A DNA stretch of 8,476 nucleotides, from the NCBI GenBank assembly GCA_947302865.1, contig CAMYWS010000038.1, positions 1 through 8,476 of the forward strand. Direction: 5' to 3'. The notes beneath the pieces are model-generated. The model ran no database searches, was not told the origin of the DNA, and worked only from the letters and a program-made list of their open reading frames with translations. Positions 4,946 to 8,476 of the stretch are shown in pieces. A program made the translations under genes and the position numbers. Within the stretch, counting starts at the first letter, position 1; the number at the start of each line of letters is the position of its first letter. The DNA is from an uncultured Clostridia bacterium (GTDB lineage Bacteria > Bacillota_A > Clostridia > Christensenellales > CAG-138).

Positions 4946-6726
4946 AACAGCAAAAAACCTCCGGAAAAATCGTCCTTCGTATTCTGAAGGACACAAAGCC
5001 GATCGCGGGATGGCTCGTGCTCGGCGCGTTCGTCGCCCTCGTTTCGGTCGCGCTGTCGCTTGTGACGCCGGAGATCCTCCGCGCGCTGTCCGACCGGCTC
5101 TATGACTACTGGGAGCCGGCTCATCTCGGACAGCCGGCAACGTTCGACAACCATGCGTTCGCGCTCGGCTGCGTCCTGCTTGCCGCGGCGTACGCGGGCA
5201 GCTCGCTTGCGGGGATCGGCGAAATGCTGATCACGAACAACGTCGTTTCACGGCATTTCACCTGCGCGATCCGCATCCGCATGAGCGACAAGATCCGCCG
5301 CCTCCCGGTGCGCTATGTTGATCAGACGCCGAACGGCGAGATTATCTCGCACATGACCGACGACGTTTCCACGATGGGAACGACGATCCACAGCTTCCTT
5401 GAAACGCTGATCTCCGGCGTACTGAAGCTCCTGGGCATCATCGTGCTGATCTTTATGCTGAACCCGATCCTTGCCGCGGCGGTCATCGTGTTCGTGCCGC
5501 TCTCGCTGATCCTTTCGGCTAAGATCGCGAGCAAGAGTGAAAAATACTTCGCCGAGGTACGCAAAAAGAACGGCGAAATGTATGCGCTGACCGAGGAGAC
5601 CTTTACGGGCTTCGATACGGTCAAGGCGTTCCATCTCGAACAGCGTCAGCGCGAACGGCAGGGCACGCTCTGCGACGACATGCGCGACGCGGCGCGAAAG
5701 GGCACGTTCCTTGCGTCGATCGTACAGCCGATCGTGGCGCTTTCGAATAACATCGCGTATATCGCGATCTGCATCATCGGCGGCATCTTCGTTGCCAACA
5801 ACCTGTTCGGTATGAGCGTCGGCACAATCGTCGCGTTCGTGCTCTACGCGCGCATGTTTGCGGGACCCCTCGAGAGCATCGCGCAGGGCTTCTCGATGCT
5901 GCAGCATACGATCGCGTCCGCCGAGCGCGTCTACAGGATGCTCGACGAGGAGGAAATGACCGAAACCGCTGAGGAGACCGCGCCGGAAGGCAAGGGCAAC
6001 GTGCAGTTTGAAAGCGTCGACTTCTCCTACGACCCGAAGCAGCCGCTGATCAAGGGCCTGACCATAAACGTGCACGCGGGCGAAAAGGTCGCCATCGTCG
6101 GACCGACCGGCGGCGGCAAGACCACAATCGTCAATCTTCTCATGCGATTCTACGACGTCGACGGCGGGAGGATCCTTGTCGACGGCAAGGATGTCATGAA
6201 AATGCCCAGAAACGCGCTGAGAAGCGTCTTCTCAATGGTTTTGCAGGATACATGGCTGTTTTCCGGCACGATCTATGACAACATTGCCTACGGCAGACCC
6301 GACGCGGCGGAAGAAGAGGTGCACGAGGCGGCAAAGCGCGCGCACGTCGACCGGTTCATCCGCTCGCTTCCGAAGGGCTACGACACCGTCATCAACGAGG
6401 AGACGACGAACATCTCCGGCGGGCAGAAACAGCTCCTCACCATCGCCCGCGCCTATCTTGCAAACCGCCCGATCCTGATCCTCGACGAGGCGACCTCTAA
6501 CGTCGATACCCGCACCGAGATTTTGATCCAGCGGACGATGGACGATCTGATGCGCGACCGCACGAGCTTCGTCATCGCGCACCGGCTTTCCACCATCGTC
6601 GACGCGGACACGATCCTTGTCGTGAACAACGGATCGATCGTGGAGCAGGGCACGCATAAAGACCTGCTTGAAAAGAACGGCTTCTACGCCGAGATCTACA
6701 ACTCGCAGTATGAACTGCTGAACTGA
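4942..6726 (+). CDS. ABC exporter half-transporter, consensus (catalytic) subunit
   Basis: The protein has 594 residues: a six-helix exporter domain (segments at about 22-42, 71-92, 157-176, 178-197, 262-287 and 293-312) and a C-terminal ATP-binding domain (about 345-590). Motifs are A-loop Tyr363, Walker A GPTGGGKTT (387-395), Q435, signature ISGGQ (491-495), Walker B ILILDE with catalytic Glu516, D-loop SNVD and switch His547 (IAHR). All catalytic positions are intact. The consensus ATP site is therefore formed by this subunit's Walker motifs with the partner's signature; the other site is degenerate. INEETTNISGGQKQLLTIAR matches the BmrD/LmrD/TM288 branch. There is an enlarged loop of about 25 residues (about 45-70) between the first two helices. 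The start overlaps the partner's stop (ATGA), so equimolar synthesis is expected. A terminator follows 12 nt after the stop. Confidence 0.94.
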   Translation: MKQQKTSGKIVLRILKDTKPIAGWLVLGAFVALVSVALSLVTPEILRALSDRLYDYWEPAHLGQPATFDNHAFALGCVLLAAAYAGSSLAGIGEMLITNNVVSRHFTCAIRIRMSDKIRRLPVRYVDQTPNGEIISHMTDDVSTMGTTIHSFLETLISGVLKLLGIIVLIFMLNPILAAAVIVFVPLSLILSAKIASKSEKYFAEVRKKNGEMYALTEETFTGFDTVKAFHLEQRQRERQGTLCDDMRDAARKGTFLASIVQPIVALSNNIAYIAICIIGGIFVANNLFGMSVGTIVAFVLYARMFAGPLESIAQGFSMLQHTIASAERVYRMLDEEEMTETAEETAPEGKGNVQFESVDFSYDPKQPLIKGLTINVHAGEKVAIVGPTGGGKTTIVNLLMRFYDVDGGRILVDGKDVMKMPRNALRSVFSMVLQDTWLFSGTIYDNIAYGRPDAAEEEVHEAAKRAHVDRFIRSLPKGYDTVINEETTNISGGQKQLLTIARAYLANRPILILDEATSNVDTRTEILIQRTMDDLMRDRTSFVIAHRLSTIVDADTILVVNNGSIVEQGTHKDLLEKNGFYAEIYNSQYELLN

Positions 6727-6738
6727 CGGACAACAAAA

Positions 6739-6769
6739 AAAGGGGCTGTTCATGATTAACAGCCCCTTT
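6739..6769. terminator. Bidirectional rho-independent terminator after the exporter operon
   Basis: A perfect 12-bp stem (AAAGGGGCTGTT paired with AACAGCCCCTTT) encloses a 7-nt CATGATT loop. An A7 run (6735-6741) at the left supplies the U-run for the minus-strand operon. On the plus strand the stem ends in TTTATCAT. It sits between the ABC stop (6726) and the phosphotransferase stop (6803). Confidence 0.92.
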
Positions 6770-6802
6770 ATCATATCTGTTTATCTTCGCAGAGGGATAT
6801 TT

Positions 6803-7696
6803 TTACTGCAGCAGCTTTTCTGCGGCTTCCTCCGCAAGGATCAGGGATTCCCTGTATCGCGCATCGTCGCGGGAATCGTATTCATTGCCGAGCATGACCC
6901 ATTCGCAGTATTCGAAGAAGAAAAAGAATGCGAGCGTGCGGCGGTAGTCCGCGTAGGAAATGCCGTGCTTTTTCAAAAGGTTCTCGTAATAATAATCGAT
7001 CGCAAAGTCGCGGTCGGAGCGCGTGAGATAGAAATACGCGCCGTCCCGTTCGCGTCCGTGCGCAAGAAGCCGGGCAAGCGACGCCGGGTAGGGCAGCATG
7101 CCGCCGTACTCCCAGTCGATCAGCACCGCGCGTTCCCCGATCAGCAGATTGAACGGCAGCAGGTCGTCATGACAGAGCGTGCGCGGCGTTTTCGCATACT
7201 GTTCCCGAAACGCCGCAAACGCCGCGTCGAGCAGCGCCGAACCGAGAAACTTCCCGCGGTGTTCGATATTTTTCCGTGCCATTTGATACGCGTTTGCGGC
7301 GTCGTACAGATCCTCGCGTTCCCAGAATTCATCCTGCATCGCGATCAGCGCGTCAAGCGCCTTGATAAGCTTTTCCCGGTCACAGCGGCAAAGGTCGCCG
7401 CCGGGGCAGTATTCCGTCAGAAAATATGTATCGCCGCAGTATGCACACGCGCCGAGAAACGCCGGAACATACGGCTTTCTTTCACGGAAAAAGCTCCGGT
7501 AGATCGCGATCTCATTGCCCTTCGCACGTTTCAGAACGCACTTTTGCGTACCCGTGTCGACGAGCCAGACGGCATATTCCGCCCCGTCCTCGCCGCATAT
7601 GAACGCGGAGACCGCATCCTCCCGGATCCCGGGGTATCCGAGCCGGTCCAGAATGCCGATGAGGTCGGTCGGCGTCGGCTTTTGTTTCCCTTCCAT
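6803..7696 (-). CDS. APH / choline-kinase-like phosphotransferase family protein
   Basis: This 297-residue protein has the aminoglycoside phosphotransferase-type protein-kinase fold. N-lobe: the ATP-binding Lys is probably K56 in CVLKRAKG, and E62 may be its ion-pair partner. C-lobe: the catalytic loop is CHDDLLPFN, with H176, catalytic D178 and N183, followed by the metal-binding LIDWEYGG motif (D194, E196). The family transfers the ATP gamma-phosphate to small hydroxyl compounds such as aminoglycosides, choline, ethanolamine, homoserine or sugars. Nothing seen here picks the substrate, so calling it a resistance gene would be unsafe. The ATG lies 4 nt after the stop of the methyltransferase gene. 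Its SD GAGAAGG (7704-7710) is inside that gene's last codons, indicating one coupled operon. The gene converges on the exporter operon. Confidence 0.85.
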   Translation of the reverse strand: MEGKQKPTPTDLIGILDRLGYPGIREDAVSAFICGEDGAEYAVWLVDTGTQKCVLKRAKGNEIAIYRSFFRERKPYVPAFLGACAYCGDTYFLTEYCPGGDLCRCDREKLIKALDALIAMQDEFWEREDLYDAANAYQMARKNIEHRGKFLGSALLDAAFAAFREQYAKTPRTLCHDDLLPFNLLIGERAVLIDWEYGGMLPYPASLARLLAHGRERDGAYFYLTRSDRDFAIDYYYENLLKKHGISYADYRRTLAFFFFFEYCEWVMLGNEYDSRDDARYRESLILAEEAAEKLLQ

Positions 7697-7700
7697 GCCG

Positions 7701-8476
7701 TTACCTTCTCAATTCCCAGAACGCGACGGCAGAGGCCGCGGCGACGTTCAGGGAATCCACGCCGTGCGCCATCGGGATCTTTACCGCAAAATCGCAGGCG
7801 GCGATCGTCTGCGCACTGAGCCCGTCGCCTTCCGTGCCGAGCACGACCGCAAGCTTTTCGCATGCCTTCAGGCGCGGATCGTCCATCGAAAGCGAATCGT
7901 CGACGAGCGCCATCGCTGCGGTTGCAAAGCCGCGTTCGCGCAGGAGCTGCAGCCCGTTTTCCGGCAGTACCGTCCACGGGACCTGAAAGATCGTGCCCAT
8001 GGATACCCGCACCGCGCGGCGGTTTAAGGGATCGCAGCAGGTGGGGGAAAAGAGCACCGCGTCGACGTTCAGCGCGGCGGCGCTCCGCACGATCGCGCCG
8101 AGATTGCCCGCGTCCGCGATGCCGTCGAGCACCGCGACGCGCTTCGCGTTCAAAAGCACGCCTTCCAAAGCGGGCAGGGGTTTCCGCCGCATGGCGGAGA
8201 GCACCCCGCGGGTGAGCGCGTAACCTGTCAGCGACTGCAGCATTTCCCGGCTGCCGGTATAGACCGGCACGTCCGGGCAGCGCAAAAGCAGGTCCTTCGC
8301 GTCGCCCTCGATATGCTTTTCCTCCATGAGAAAGGACACGGGTTCAAAGCCCGCGTCCAGCGCAAGGCGTATCACCTTCGGGCTTTCGGCGATGAAGACG
8401 CCCTTTTCGGGCTCGAGACGGTTTCGGATCTGCGCCTCCGTGAGCCGTGCGTACACGTCGAGCGCGGGATCGTCGA
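7701..8476 (-). CDS. TrmH/SpoU-family RNA 2'-O-methyltransferase, 5' end outside window
   Basis: The frame is open to the right edge, and the codons before the GTG at 8456 read DDPALD, which matches the conserved N-terminal region of this family (DDP-x-LD-x-YARLTE). The GTG is therefore an internal Val and the start lies beyond the window. Visible order: substrate-binding N-terminal part (NRLEPEKGVFIAESPKVI), then the SPOUT knot domain. Motif 1 is LDGIADAGNLGAIVRSAAAL, with Asn and Arg conserved. Motif 2 is VVLGTEGDGLS, the SAM-binding loop. Motif 3 is IPMAHGVDSLNVAAASAVAF. The family methylates ribose 2'-OH in tRNA or rRNA using SAM and works as a dimer. The target nucleoside is not deducible; 23S rRNA or tRNA are both possible. 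It ends in TAA 4 nt before the phosphotransferase ATG. Confidence 0.92.
   Translation of the reverse strand, partial: DDPALDVYARLTEAQIRNRLEPEKGVFIAESPKVIRLALDAGFEPVSFLMEEKHIEGDAKDLLLRCPDVPVYTGSREMLQSLTGYALTRGVLSAMRRKPLPALEGVLLNAKRVAVLDGIADAGNLGAIVRSAAALNVDAVLFSPTCCDPLNRRAVRVSMGTIFQVPWTVLPENGLQLLRERGFATAAMALVDDSLSMDDPRLKACEKLAVVLGTEGDGLSAQTIAACDFAVKIPMAHGVDSLNVAAASAVAFWELRR
7704..7710 (-). promoter_or_regulatory. Shine-Dalgarno site of the phosphotransferase gene
   Basis: GAGAAGG on the minus strand encodes the last residues (L-R-R) of the upstream methyltransferase and ends 7 nt before the ATG at 7696. It supports this start and coupling between the two genes. Confidence 0.65.

Noticed and set aside
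6752..7819. Long plus-strand open frame (355 codons) opposite the phosphotransferase
   Set aside because: Starts inside the terminator hairpin and is antisense to a gene with clear catalytic motifs; the translation has no recognisable domain.
1..8476. CRISPR array, insertion sequence, tRNA, rRNA, integrase or attachment site
   Set aside because: No regularly spaced repeats, transposase or integrase motifs, terminal repeats, or tRNA-like sequence were seen on either strand.

Overview
The window is about 59% G+C by eye and carries six protein-coding genes, two of them cut by the window edges. Strong GGAGG-type ribosome binding sites, compact stop/start overlaps, strongly GC-ending codons and the protein families present fit a GC-rich member of the Clostridia (Bacillota), perhaps an uncultured gut lineage. 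That placement is an inference; no rRNA or marker gene is present to test it.

Layout. (1) Positions 1-2468, plus strand: the 3' part of an N-acyl-D-amino-acid deacylase (amidohydrolase) gene, then a WYL-domain transcriptional regulator whose ATG overlaps the deacylase stop codon (ATGA). A bidirectional hairpin terminator follows at 2478-2507. (2) Positions 2526-2882, minus strand: a small HTH (Xre-like) regulator with its own promoter. (3) Positions 2883-3214: a 332-bp divergent intergenic region, AT-rich on the left. It holds the regulator's promoter, a strong plus-strand promoter with a LexA-like GAAC-N4-GTTC box over its start point, three CGGTTGA elements, and a second -10 hexamer just before the next gene. 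(4) Positions 3215-6726, plus strand: two overlapping half-transporter genes that form a heterodimeric type IV ABC exporter with one degenerate and one consensus ATPase site. A second bidirectional terminator lies at 6739-6769. (5) Positions 6803-8476, minus strand: an APH/choline-kinase-like phosphotransferase, preceded 4 nt upstream by a TrmH/SpoU-family RNA methyltransferase that runs off the right edge.

How it fits together. The deacylase and WYL regulator form one translationally coupled unit, so the regulator may sense a metabolite of that pathway. The exporter has the architecture of multidrug or peptide exporters of the BmrCD/LmrCD/TM287-288 type, and its upstream region is the most information-rich part of the window. 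The candidate regulatory layers there are a Gram-positive SOS-type box, a repeated CGGTTGA operator and a start codon without a Shine-Dalgarno sequence. The divergent HTH gene is the nearest candidate regulator. The methyltransferase and phosphotransferase form a separate minus-strand operon.

I saw no insertion sequence, CRISPR array, tRNA, rRNA or wholly unknown multi-gene system. The novelty candidates are regulatory.
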